A stretch of 64,000 bases of DNA. Origin: Rhodococcoides kroppenstedtii. GTDB taxonomy: Bacteria; Actinomycetota; Actinomycetes; Mycobacteriales; Mycobacteriaceae. The notes under the pieces were generated by a model. The model made no database searches. It saw only the letters and a program-made list of their open reading frames with translations, and was not told the DNA's origin. Shown here one piece after another: positions 1-7,585 of this stretch. Within the stretch, counting starts at the first letter, position 1. Every line of letters starts with the position of its first letter. The position numbers and the translations under genes are program-made. Location of the stretch: assembly GCF_900111805.1 (NCBI RefSeq), contig NZ_FOJN01000006.1, positions 124,001-188,000 on the forward strand, given 5' to 3'.

Positions 1-279
1 TCCGTCGTCGTCCACCCCGAGGTCGACGGGCTCGGGCCGACGGATCAGCTGCACCGTGACGAGGACGGCGACGAGGAAGCAGAAGCCTGCGACGATGGCG
101 GGGAAGACCTGCGGGCCCGGCGAGGTGGCGGTGTCCGGGACCTTCATGGTCACGGTGCCGTAGACCAGGAAGAGGCCGAGGGCCACCAGCAGCGCGGGCA
201 CCACCAGGCCGCTGCGGCCGGTGAGGGCGCCGGCCCGGGTGCCGGTGTCCGGCGGGTCGGTGGTCACGCTGTTGCTCAT
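1..279 (-). CDS. tctB: Tripartite tricarboxylate transporter TctB-like small membrane subunit, 3' part cut by window edge
   Basis: TctB is the small four-helix membrane subunit of a TTT-family secondary transporter for citrate-like carboxylates; it works with a large TctA permease and a periplasmic TctC. The 93 codons in the window start MSNSVTTDPPDTGTRAG and contain two hydrophobic stretches around residues 24-40 and 58-77. Between them is the TctB-typical segment PDTATSPGPQVFPAIVAG. The ATG (279-277) overlaps the TGA of the upstream tctC gene in an ATGA arrangement, so the two are translationally coupled. TctA should lie beyond position 1. The C-terminal half is missing only because the window ends. 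The substrate cannot be told from this fragment. Confidence 0.75.
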   Translation of the reverse strand, partial: MSNSVTTDPPDTGTRAGALTGRSGLVVPALLVALGLFLVYGTVTMKVPDTATSPGPQVFPAIVAGFCFLVAVLVTVQLIRRPEPVDLGVDDDG

Positions 280-1259
280 ATCAGACCCAACTCTCGGAGG
301 ATGTCGCTGATGCGGTCCTGTTCGACCGCGAGGAACTCGCCGAACTCGTCGCCGGTCAGGAGGGATTCCTTCCACCGGTTGCGCTCGACGGCGGTGGCCC
401 ACTGCTCGGTGTCGACCATCTCGGTGACGATGTCGATCAGGGTCTGCCGGTCGGTCTCGGAGACTCCGGGCGGTGCGACGAAGCCGCGCCAGTTGACCAG
501 GTCGACGTCGTACCCCTGTTCGATGAACGTGGGCGTGTCGATGCCGGGCACCGGCTCCGGCGCGGCGACGGCGAGGGCCCGGACGTTGCCGGCCTCGATC
601 TGGTCGCGGAAGTCGTTGTACCCGCTGACCGCGATGCCGACGGTGTTCGACAGCAACGACGTCAGGACCTCGCCGCCACCGGAGAACGCGATGTAGTTGA
701 TGGCGGCCGGATCGATGTCGGCCTGCTGCGCGAGCTGACCGGACACGATGTGGTCGATGCCGCCGAGCGAGCCGCCGCCGATGGGCAGACCGCCGGGGTT
801 GGCCCGCCAGGCCTCGAGAAAGTCGTCGAGATCCTGGTAGGGCGAGTCGCGCGGGACGACGAACACTTCGAAGTCCTCGGCCAGCCGGGCGATGGGCACG
901 GTGTCCTGCAGGGTGACGGGCGAGTCGTTGATCGCGATGCCGCCCAGCATCACGGTGCCGGTGACCATGACCGTCGTCGGCTGGCCGGTGAGCGTCTCGA
1001 GCTGGCTCAGCCCGATGGTGCCGCCGGCGCCGGGGACGTTCACCACCTGCGCGTTGTTGACGATGCCGTCCGATCGGAGCGCCTGCTGCGATTCGCGGGC
1101 CACGAGGTCCCAGCCGCCGCCCGCCGCGGCGGGGGCGATGAGGGTCAGCTTCGCCCGTGCGTCGGAGCCGCTGGCGCTGCCGGCGGCGTCGATACCGGCC
1201 ACCGTGACGGCCGCGGCGACGGCGACGGCGCCCAGGGCGCGGGTCAGTGTGATCTGCAT
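276..1259 (-). CDS. tctC: TctC-family (Bug) extracytoplasmic solute-binding protein
   Basis: This is the substrate-capturing component of a tripartite tricarboxylate transporter. I start it at the ATG at 1259-1257, giving 327 residues. The protein then opens with MQITLTRALGAVAVAAA, a Sec-type signal peptide with no lipobox Cys. A longer reading frame upstream would put the signal peptide inside the protein. The mature part contains APAAAGGGWDLVARE, NVPGAGGTIGL and IGGGSLGGIDH, the glycine-rich ligand-binding loops of the Bug/TctC family (Pfam TctC). Length matches the family (about 320-330). It is first in an operon with tctB (ATGA overlap). The ligand is unknown; the family binds di- and tricarboxylates and aromatic acids. 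Confidence 0.85.
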   Translation of the reverse strand: MQITLTRALGAVAVAAAVTVAGIDAAGSASGSDARAKLTLIAPAAAGGGWDLVARESQQALRSDGIVNNAQVVNVPGAGGTIGLSQLETLTGQPTTVMVTGTVMLGGIAINDSPVTLQDTVPIARLAEDFEVFVVPRDSPYQDLDDFLEAWRANPGGLPIGGGSLGGIDHIVSGQLAQQADIDPAAINYIAFSGGGEVLTSLLSNTVGIAVSGYNDFRDQIEAGNVRALAVAAPEPVPGIDTPTFIEQGYDVDLVNWRGFVAPPGVSETDRQTLIDIVTEMVDTEQWATAVERNRWKESLLTGDEFGEFLAVEQDRISDILRELGLI

Positions 1260-1382
1260 GAGAACGAAATTCGGGAAGTGGTGTCGGTCACAGGCAGTGA
1301 CGGTATGACCCGGCTGTCCGTTTGGTCCAGACAATCCGAATTGTGCGCATAGTGTGCACGGCCCGGTTCGGCGAAACGGCTA

Positions 1383-1401
1383 CCGAATCACCCCGATTCG
1401 G
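1383..1401. promoter_or_regulatory. Inverted repeat between tctC and the universal stress gene
   Basis: A perfect 7-bp inverted repeat (CCGAATC, 5-nt spacer, GATTCGG) sits about 60 bp before the + strand universal stress gene and about 125 bp before tctC, in the divergent intergenic region. It could be an operator. It lacks a T-run, so a terminator is less likely. No regulator can be named. Confidence 0.3.
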
Positions 1402-1460
1402 GCAACCCTGGTGCCTGTCCGGCCCGAGGCGGGACCGACGACGACACCGAAAGGCACACC

Positions 1461-1847
1461 ATGACCGTTGCAGTGGCGATGAATTCGACTCCCGAGGGTC
1501 GCGAGGCGCTCGTGAAGGGGGGCGCCGAGGCGCAACTCCGGGGGGACGCCCTGGTGGTGCTCTCGGTGCTGGACAGCGACGAGGTGACGGCGACCGACCG
1601 CGAGGCCGTCGACGCGCAGGTGCGCGAGGTGCTCGGGGACGTGGAGTTCACGGCGCGGGTCGAGCCCGACGGCGGCGACGAGGCGGGCGCGATCGTCGAT
1701 CTCGCCACCGAGGTCGGGGCCACGCTGGTGGTGATCGGATCCAAGCGTCGCAGCGCCGTCGGCAAGTTCCTCATGGGCAGCACGGTGCAGCGTGTCCTAC
1801 TCGACTGCCCGGTTCCCGTACTGGTGGTCAAGGCCGCCGATCGCTGA
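1461..1847 (+). CDS. Single-domain universal stress protein (UspA family)
   Basis: A small cytoplasmic UspA-fold protein of 128 residues. It opens with a beta-strand (MTVAVAMNSTPEGREAL) and ends with the nucleotide-binding signature GSKRRSAVGKFLMGSTVQ followed by the last strand CPVPVLVVKA. The G-x2-G-x9-GS pattern is typical of ATP-binding Usp proteins, but the first loop is slightly diverged (G-S-K-R-R-S). A good ribosome site (GAAAGG) lies just upstream, and the same GAAAGGCACACC leader precedes wrbA at 3662. It is divergent from tctC and convergent with the SDR gene. Two other Usp genes are in the window (6520-7488 and 31670-32119). Role: general stress or dormancy; the exact function is unknown. 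Confidence 0.85.
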   Translation: MTVAVAMNSTPEGREALVKGGAEAQLRGDALVVLSVLDSDEVTATDREAVDAQVREVLGDVEFTARVEPDGGDEAGAIVDLATEVGATLVVIGSKRRSAVGKFLMGSTVQRVLLDCPVPVLVVKAADR

Positions 1848-1856
1848 CCCGCGAAT

Positions 1857-2525
1857 TCAGCGGGGGCGCAACACGATCTCGGTCGGGTGCGCGTCCGCCG
1901 GGGTGTCGATCGCGTGGCGAACCGCACGCGCGACCGTGTCGACGGACAGGTACTGCGAGCCGTCGTACGACTTGCCTTCACCCGCGACGATCGCGCGCTG
2001 CATGTCGGTGTCGATCCGGCCCGGATGCACACTGGTCACCCGGATGTCGGGCTCTTCCTGGCGGAGGGCGTCGCCGAACGCGCGCAGCGCGAACTTGCTC
2101 GCGGCGTAGGCACTCCAGCGCGGGTTTGCGCGCAGACCCGCCCCCGAATTGATCAGCACGACGTGGCCGTGTGCGCGCCGCAGGGCGGGCAGCAGGAGGC
2201 GGGTGAGTTCGGCGACCGCGAAGACGTTGGCCTCGAACGTGTGTCGCCAGTCGGCGAGCGTCAGGTCCTCGACCGTGCCGAGGTCGGCGACGCCGGCGTT
2301 GTGCACCAGGACGTCGAGAGAGTCGACGTCGGCGGTCGCCGTCCGCAGGGCGTCGGCGTCCGTGAGGTCGACGGGCCACGGCGTGGCTCCCAGCTCCTCG
2401 CTCACCGCGGCCACGGAGTCGGCCGTCGTGCCCCCGATCAGCACGTCGTGGTCGGCGGCGAGCAGACGGGCGATGCCGGCGCCGAGCCCGCGGCCGGCTC
2501 CCGTGACGAGGGCGGTGGGTGACAT
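1857..2525 (-). CDS. Short-chain dehydrogenase/reductase (SDR)
   Basis: A classical SDR oxidoreductase of 222 residues. The Rossmann NAD(P)-binding motif TGAGRGLGAGIA is at residues 8-19, the NAG motif (LVHNAGVADLG) is in the middle, and the catalytic Ser and Y-x3-K are in LINSGAGLRANPRWSAYAASK. Substrate specificity cannot be read from the sequence. The gene lies 9 bp downstream of the marR-type gene on the same strand, so the two probably share a transcript and the enzyme may belong to the same redox or quinone response. It is slightly shorter than most classical SDRs (about 250), mainly at the C-terminus. Confidence 0.85.
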   Translation of the reverse strand: MSPTALVTGAGRGLGAGIARLLAADHDVLIGGTTADSVAAVSEELGATPWPVDLTDADALRTATADVDSLDVLVHNAGVADLGTVEDLTLADWRHTFEANVFAVAELTRLLLPALRRAHGHVVLINSGAGLRANPRWSAYAASKFALRAFGDALRQEEPDIRVTSVHPGRIDTDMQRAIVAGEGKSYDGSQYLSVDTVARAVRHAIDTPADAHPTEIVLRPR

Positions 2526-2534
2526 GGCTCGAGC

Positions 2535-2996
2535 CTACTGGCGGGCGTTCTTCTGAATGTGGGTCCGCATCGCGGAGTAGACCCGGCCCAACGTCTCGAC
2601 GTCGTCCGGGGAGAGCACGTCGAACATCGACGCGCGGACCGCGTCGACGTGGCCGGGGCTCGATGCGGCCAGCTTCTCCATGCCGGCGTCGGTGAGCTCG
2701 GCAGACATGCCGCGACGGTCGTCCTCGCATTCCACGCGCACGACCCATCCGGCGTCGACCAGTCGCGTGATGGCGCGCGTGACGCCGCTACGAGTGGTGG
2801 TCACCGCGTCGGCGAGATCGCGCATCCGCATGCTGCGGTTCGGCGCCTCGCTGAGCTTGACCAGCAGTTCGAAGTCGGTGAAGGAGATGCCGGACTCGCG
2901 GACCAGTTGGCGGTCGAGGGTCTGCAGAAGCAACCGGGTCGAGTCGAGGTAGGCCCGCCAGGCGAGCTGTTCGTCGTCCGTCAACCAGGTCGTCAT
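2535..2996 (-). CDS. MarR-family transcriptional regulator
   Basis: A winged-helix dimeric regulator of 153 residues. The recognition region reads FELLVKLSEAPNRSMRMRDLADAVTTTRSGVTRAITRLVDAGWV, followed by the wing EDDRRGMSAELTDAG; this is the MarR layout. It is divergently transcribed from the VOC-wrbA-pirin operon, and the 96-bp intergenic space has two copies of a 13-bp element (3018-3030 and 3054-3066). By analogy with MhqR/YodB-type MarR proteins it is probably a repressor released by quinones or other electrophiles. No cysteine for redox sensing is obvious in the N-terminal part. It is co-oriented with the downstream SDR. Confidence 0.85.
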   Translation of the reverse strand: MTTWLTDDEQLAWRAYLDSTRLLLQTLDRQLVRESGISFTDFELLVKLSEAPNRSMRMRDLADAVTTTRSGVTRAITRLVDAGWVVRVECEDDRRGMSAELTDAGMEKLAASSPGHVDAVRASMFDVLSPDDVETLGRVYSAMRTHIQKNARQ

Positions 2997-3017
2997 GTCA
3001 CCAGTCTACGACAGATA

Positions 3018-3066
3018 GTTGACGGCGCAATTATTTCCGCTACGGTGGTGTTCGTTGACGACGCAA
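3018..3066. promoter_or_regulatory. Tandem operator-like repeat and promoter between marR gene and VOC-wrbA-pirin operon
   Basis: Two copies of GTTGACGRCGCAA (R = G at 3018-3030, A at 3054-3066) lie 36 bp apart in the divergent intergenic space. Each has TTG...CAA half-sites, as expected for a winged-helix dimer. The TTGACG inside the first copy would also serve as a -35 box for the + strand operon, with TACGGT (3041-3046) as a possible -10 at 16-bp spacing. Binding by the adjacent MarR protein is an inference. Confidence 0.55.
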
Positions 3067-3092
3067 CGATCCGCGATCGGGAAGGCGACACG

Positions 3093-3617
3093 ATGAGTAT
3101 CGACAGCAACGGCCCGGCCGAAACGTCCGAGCGGGCCGCTCGCGGTGAGTCCGAGCGCGAGCGTTTGCGCGGCCTGCACCTGCAGCCCGCCGAGTCGCGT
3201 CCCACCTCGTCCGCTCGCGGACTGCACCACACCGCGCTGATCAGCAGCGACGTCGAACGCACCATCGAGTTCTATCAGGGCGTCCTCGAGTTCCCGCTGA
3301 CCGAACTCATCGAGAACCGGGACTACCCCGGCTCGTCGCATTTCTTCTTCGACATCGGCAACGGCAACCTGCTCGCCTTCTTCGACTTCCCCGGCCTCGA
3401 CGTCGGGCCCTACGCCGAGGTGCTCGGCGGTCTCCATCACGTCGCCGTCAGTGTCGAGCAGGAACGGTGGGATCATTTGCGCGTCAAGCTGATCGACGCG
3501 GGAGTCGAACTGGTCGAGCACAGCGAGGTTTCCCTCTACTTCCGCGATCCCGACGGCGCCCGCCTCGAACTCATCGCCGATCCGCTCGGCGAGATGTACG
3601 GCCAACACGTCCTCTAG
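3093..3617 (+). CDS. VOC-superfamily (glyoxalase/dioxygenase-fold) protein
   Basis: A 174-residue single-subunit vicinal-oxygen-chelate protein. After a charged N-terminal tail (about residues 1-45) comes the VOC fold: GLHHTALISSDVERTIEFYQ opens the first beta-alpha-beta module (His metal ligand). GGLHHVAVSVEQ opens the second (second His), and VSLYFRDPDGARLELIA ends it with the usual Glu ligand. I chose the ATG at 3093 because upstream codons run through the promoter. As first gene of a VOC-wrbA-pirin operon under a MarR regulator it resembles ring-cleaving MhqA/MhqE-type dioxygenases or glyoxalases that clear quinones or hydroquinones. The substrate is not known. Confidence 0.85.
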   Translation: MSIDSNGPAETSERAARGESERERLRGLHLQPAESRPTSSARGLHHTALISSDVERTIEFYQGVLEFPLTELIENRDYPGSSHFFFDIGNGNLLAFFDFPGLDVGPYAEVLGGLHHVAVSVEQERWDHLRVKLIDAGVELVEHSEVSLYFRDPDGARLELIADPLGEMYGQHVL

Positions 3618-3661
3618 CCCCGAACCATTCTCGTCGAACACCCCGGAAAGAAAGGCACACC

Positions 3662-4261
3662 ATGACCAAGATCGCCGTTCTCTACTACTCCGCTACCGGC
3701 CACGGCACCACGATGGCCGACATCGTCGCCAAGGCCGCCGAGGCCGCCGGCGCGGAGGTCCGCGTCCGCCACATCGCCGAGACCAAGGATCCCGCCACCT
3801 TCGCCGAGAACCCGGCCTGGACCGCCAACTACGAGGCCACCAAGGACCTGCCGGCCGCCAGCGGCGACGACATCGTGTGGGCCGACGGCGTGATCTTCGG
3901 TTCGCCCACGCGCTTCGGCAGCACCACCAGCCAGTTCCAGACGTTCATCGACTCGCTCGGCGGCCTCTGGGCGCAGGGCGCGCTCGCGAACAAGGCGTAC
4001 GCCGCGTTCACCTCCAGCCAGACCGCGCACGGCGGCCAGGAGACCACCATCGTCAACCTCTACACCTCGCTGATGCACTTCGGCGGCGTGCTGGTGCCCC
4101 CGGGCTACACCGACGGCCTGAAGTTCGCCGACGGCAACCCCTACGGCGTCGGCCACGTGACCGGTCCCGAGAACAAGAACGAGATCGACGACGCCACCCG
4201 CAACGCCCTCGAGCACCTCGCGACCCGCGTCACCGGCATCGCCGCCAAGCTCGCGAGCTGA
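3662..4261 (+). CDS. wrbA: WrbA-type NAD(P)H:quinone oxidoreductase
   Basis: A flavodoxin-like FMN protein that reduces quinones by two electrons, avoiding semiquinone radicals. It has 199 residues, the usual WrbA length. The FMN phosphate loop is YYSATGHGTT at residues 8-17, the WrbA-typical DGVIFGSPTRFGSTTSQFQTFID is mid-protein, and the SQTAHGGQETT loop follows. The ATG at 3662 has the ribosome site GAAAGG 8-13 nt upstream. Second gene of the MarR-controlled operon, 44 bp after the VOC gene. This is the strongest evidence that the operon answers quinone stress. Confidence 0.92.
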   Translation: MTKIAVLYYSATGHGTTMADIVAKAAEAAGAEVRVRHIAETKDPATFAENPAWTANYEATKDLPAASGDDIVWADGVIFGSPTRFGSTTSQFQTFIDSLGGLWAQGALANKAYAAFTSSQTAHGGQETTIVNLYTSLMHFGGVLVPPGYTDGLKFADGNPYGVGHVTGPENKNEIDDATRNALEHLATRVTGIAAKLAS

Positions 4262-4298
4262 CCTCGCCACCCCTGCAGCGCCTCCCCGGAAGGTCGTC

Positions 4299-5072
4299 AT
4301 GACTGCCTCCACCTCCCCCGTGCTCGACGTGCGACGGGCCGACACCCGGCCGCACACCCGGATCGAGTGGCTGGATTCGCACCACTCATTCTCGTTCGGG
4401 CATCACTACGATCCGGACAACACCCACCACGGGGTGCTCATGGTCAACAATGACGACATCGTCGCTCCGGGAACGGGTTTCGACACCCACCCGCACCGCG
4501 ACATGGAGATCGTGACCTGGGTGCTGCAGGGGTCGCTGGTCCACCAGGACTCCATCGGCCACAACGGCGTCATCTACCCGGGCCTGGCCCAGCGGATGAG
4601 CGCCGGCACCGGGATTCTCCACTCCGAGAAGAACGACGCGTGGCGACGACAGGACGCGGCCGACTCGTCCGCCGACCCCGTGCACTTCGTCCAGATGTGG
4701 GTGGTCCCGGACGAGGCGGGCGTCACGCCGGGATACGAGCAACTCGAGATCGACGACGAGTTGCTCTCCGGCGGACTGGTTCCCGTCGCGTCGGGCATGG
4801 ACGCCTACCGCGACCACTCCGCGATCCGCATCCGCAACAAGTACGCCGCGATGCACGTCGCGCGCCTGCGCGCCGACGGGGTTCCGCAGACCCTGCCCGA
4901 CGCGCCCTTCCTCCACGTCTTCGTTGCGCGCGGCGAGGCGTCACTCGAGGGCGTCGGGGTTCTGCGCGAGGGTGACGCGGTGCGCGTCACCGGCGGCGGG
5001 GGTCAGCGTCTCGGTTCGACGTCGGCAGCCGAGGTCATCGTGTGGGAGATGCACGCGACCATCGGGCGCTAG
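4299..5072 (+). CDS. Pirin family protein (quercetinase-like cupin)
   Basis: A bicupin protein of 257 residues. The pirin metal site is visible in the N-terminal cupin: GTGFDTHPHRDMEIVTWVLQG (two His and a Glu), and GTGILHSEKND carries the fourth ligand. The C-terminal cupin is degenerate, as usual for pirins. Pirins of this type can cleave flavonols such as quercetin or act as redox-sensing cofactors. Third gene of the VOC-wrbA-pirin operon, 37 bp after wrbA, which favours a detoxification role against aromatic or quinone compounds. It is convergent with the APC permease gene. Confidence 0.88.
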   Translation: MTASTSPVLDVRRADTRPHTRIEWLDSHHSFSFGHHYDPDNTHHGVLMVNNDDIVAPGTGFDTHPHRDMEIVTWVLQGSLVHQDSIGHNGVIYPGLAQRMSAGTGILHSEKNDAWRRQDAADSSADPVHFVQMWVVPDEAGVTPGYEQLEIDDELLSGGLVPVASGMDAYRDHSAIRIRNKYAAMHVARLRADGVPQTLPDAPFLHVFVARGEASLEGVGVLREGDAVRVTGGGGQRLGSTSAAEVIVWEMHATIGR

Positions 5073-5089
5073 CGGGTGTCTCCCGGCGC

Positions 5090-6523
5090 CTACCCGGCGG
5101 TCGGCTCCAACCGGGACCGCCGCCGGGAGTATCCGAAGTAGAGCGCCGACGTCGCTCCGAGCCAGATCGCGAAGAGAATCCACGTCTGCACGTGGAGGGT
5201 GCTGATCAGGTAGAGGCAAGCGGCGATGGAGAGCAGCGGCAGCACCGGGTAGAACGGAACCTTGAATCCGCGGTCGATGTCCGGTTCCCGTCGCCGCAGC
5301 ACGATCACTCCGGCGGAGACGACGAGGAACGCCACCAGCGTGCCCATCGACACCAGGTCGGCGAGGAAGTCGAGCGGCAGCAGCCCGGCGAGCAGGGCCA
5401 CGCAGCACGCCACGATGATCGTGTTCTTCACCGGCACGAGGCTGCGCGGCGCCACCTCGGAGAAGATCGACGGCACCATGCCGTCGCGACTCATCGCGAA
5501 CAGAATGCGGGTCTGGCCGTAGAGCGTCACCAGCGTCACCGAGAAGATCGAGACCACGGCGCCCGCGGACAGCACGATCGACGGCCAGCTCGAGCCGGTG
5601 ACGAACGACAGGATCTCGGCGAGGCCCGCCTCCTGGCCCTCGAACTTGGTCCACTTCTGCGCGCCGACGGCGGACAGGGTGACCAGCAGGTAGATCAGCG
5701 TGACCACCACCAGGGCGCTGATCAGCGCGATCGGCAGGGTCCGTCGGGGATTCTCGACTTCTTCTCCGGCGGTCGACACGGCGTCGAGGCCGATGAACGA
5801 GAAGAAGATCAGGCCCGACGCCGCGCCGATACCGGCCACACCGAACGGCGCGAAGGGCTCGAGGTTGTCCAGGCTGAATCCGGTGAAGCCCACCACCGCG
5901 AACATGGCGAGAATGCCGATCTTGACGATCACCATGATCACGTTGGCGCGCGCCGATTCGCTGGTTCCGCGGATCAGCAGCACCGCGCACAGGCCCACCA
6001 GCACCACGGCCGGCAGGTTGACCCCGAACCCTTCGCCCCCGCCGGGTGCGTGCGACAACACGTCGGGAATGCGAAGTCCCACGGTGCGATCGAGCAGATC
6101 GTTGAGGTACTGCGACCACAGCACCGATACCGCCGCCGTGGAGACGCCGTACTCCAGGATGAGACAGGCACCGACGAGCATCGCGACGAACTCGCCGATG
6201 ATCGTGTAGGTGTACGTGTACGTCGATCCCGACGCCGGTATCGACGACGCGAGCTCGGCGTAGCAGAGCGCGGTCAGTCCGGCCGTGATCGCGGCGATGA
6301 CGAACGAGAAGATCACGGCGGGTCCCGCCACCGGCACGGCCGACGAGAAGATGAAGAAGATGCCGGTGCCGACGGTCGAGCCGACGCCGATGCAGGTCAA
6401 CTGGAACGTGGTCATGGAGCGTTTCAGGTCGCTCCCGCCCCGAGTCTCCAGCGCGGCGATGTCGGCCAACGGTTTACGGCGGAGCAAGCTCCGTCCGGAG
6501 CCCGAGGCACTGCGTTCGCTCAT
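5090..6523 (-). CDS. APC-family amino acid permease
   Basis: A 477-residue inner-membrane transporter with about 12 helices. The start at 6523 is supported by a strong ribosome site (GAAGGAGA) and an ATGA overlap with the upstream usp gene. The first helix has the APC signature CIGVGSTVGTGIFFI; ITAGLTALCYAELAS and the FFSFIGLDAVSTAGEEVENP region follow, typical of cationic amino acid/APC (YfnA/CAT) permeases. The end is a short basic tail (SRRRSRLEPTAG). The substrate is unresolved; this subgroup usually moves neutral or cationic amino acids. Coupling to a universal stress protein is a recurring arrangement and suggests nucleotide-dependent regulation of transport (inference). Confidence 0.85.
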   Translation of the reverse strand: MSERSASGSGRSLLRRKPLADIAALETRGGSDLKRSMTTFQLTCIGVGSTVGTGIFFIFSSAVPVAGPAVIFSFVIAAITAGLTALCYAELASSIPASGSTYTYTYTIIGEFVAMLVGACLILEYGVSTAAVSVLWSQYLNDLLDRTVGLRIPDVLSHAPGGGEGFGVNLPAVVLVGLCAVLLIRGTSESARANVIMVIVKIGILAMFAVVGFTGFSLDNLEPFAPFGVAGIGAASGLIFFSFIGLDAVSTAGEEVENPRRTLPIALISALVVVTLIYLLVTLSAVGAQKWTKFEGQEAGLAEILSFVTGSSWPSIVLSAGAVVSIFSVTLVTLYGQTRILFAMSRDGMVPSIFSEVAPRSLVPVKNTIIVACCVALLAGLLPLDFLADLVSMGTLVAFLVVSAGVIVLRRREPDIDRGFKVPFYPVLPLLSIAACLYLISTLHVQTWILFAIWLGATSALYFGYSRRRSRLEPTAG

Positions 6524-7488
6524 GATGTCTCCTTCGACGAGTGCGCCGGGCGCGCGGACCCGAGGCGACTGCCCCGCGGTACCACGATCACCGGAACGGG
6601 ACTGTGTCGGACGATCTTCGACGCCGTCGACCCCAGGAAGACCCGGGCGACCGGGCCGGGCCGGGACGACCCGAGGACCAGGACGTCGTCGTCCCCCAGA
6701 TCGACCGACCGGAGGACGTCCTCCCATCCTCCCCCGACGCCGACCGCGCAGGTCGGGGCGAGGGTCGGATGGCTCTCGGCAACCCGCGTCGCGGCGGCGC
6801 GCAGCAGGGCGGTGGCCTGCTCGGCCCACTGCGCGGTGACCAGATCCTCGGCGCCGTACCCGCCCAGCGGTGGGAACGTCGTCGTACGGCGGGGCGCGAA
6901 CGCGACCAGGTGCAGGGGAATCCCCCACCGATCCGCCAGGACCGCGGCGGTGTCGACGGCGTCCTCCGACTCCTCGGTTCCGGTGTAGGCGCAGGCCAGA
7001 CGGCGAAAGGGGCCACGCCGCTCGGCGTAACCGCGGGGGGCCAGGGCGAGCGGGACGCGCGACGAGTGGAGCAGGGCGTCGCTCGTGCTCCCGCTGGTGA
7101 ATCTGCCGGGCGGGCCGTCGGTGGAGCCGAGCACGACGAGGTCGGTGTGGTGCGTGGCGGCGGCGCCGATCAGGCCGGCGGACTCGGCCGGGTTGTCGAC
7201 GTGGAACGCGGCCGGCTCGTCGAGTTCACCGGGGTCGAGGAACTCGGTCAAGGTGTCGTGCGCGGCGCGCACCGACTCGTCACCCCGTTCCCGCACCCAG
7301 CGGCGGTAGTCGGCGTCGGCCGCGTTGGACGTGGGGAACGGCCAGGTGCGGGGCAGGACCGTGCAACAGCGCACCCGGACGACGGACTCCGCGGCGCGGG
7401 CCGTCGCGGCCGCCCGCGCCGCCCAGGCCACCGAGTCGCGCCCCGCCTCGTCCGGCAACCACCCGACCAGCACCGACGTCGTCGCCAC
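6520..7488 (-). CDS. Tandem-domain universal stress protein, coupled to the APC permease
   Basis: A 322-residue protein with two UspA folds. Domain 1 (about 1-150) has a weak nucleotide signature (GSTDGPPGRFTSGSTSD). Domain 2 (about 160-310) has a full one: GSSRPGPVARVFLGSTASK, then HSPVPVIVVPRG. It starts with GTG (7488-7486) behind a GAAGGAGGGG ribosome site, and its TGA overlaps the permease ATG (ATGA). Expected to bind ATP or AMP and to act in stress adaptation, possibly by tuning the adjacent transporter. Confidence 0.85.
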   Translation of the reverse strand: MATTSVLVGWLPDEAGRDSVAWAARAAATARAAESVVRVRCCTVLPRTWPFPTSNAADADYRRWVRERGDESVRAAHDTLTEFLDPGELDEPAAFHVDNPAESAGLIGAAATHHTDLVVLGSTDGPPGRFTSGSTSDALLHSSRVPLALAPRGYAERRGPFRRLACAYTGTEESEDAVDTAAVLADRWGIPLHLVAFAPRRTTTFPPLGGYGAEDLVTAQWAEQATALLRAAATRVAESHPTLAPTCAVGVGGGWEDVLRSVDLGDDDVLVLGSSRPGPVARVFLGSTASKIVRHSPVPVIVVPRGSRLGSARPAHSSKETS

Positions 7489-7585
7489 GGCCCCTCCTTC
7501 GTTGCCTCACGATCCGTGACCGTGAGTATGCGCCAGGAGGGGCCGCGAGGGGTGACGAGTGGGTGACGTGTGGGTGCTGCGCCGA

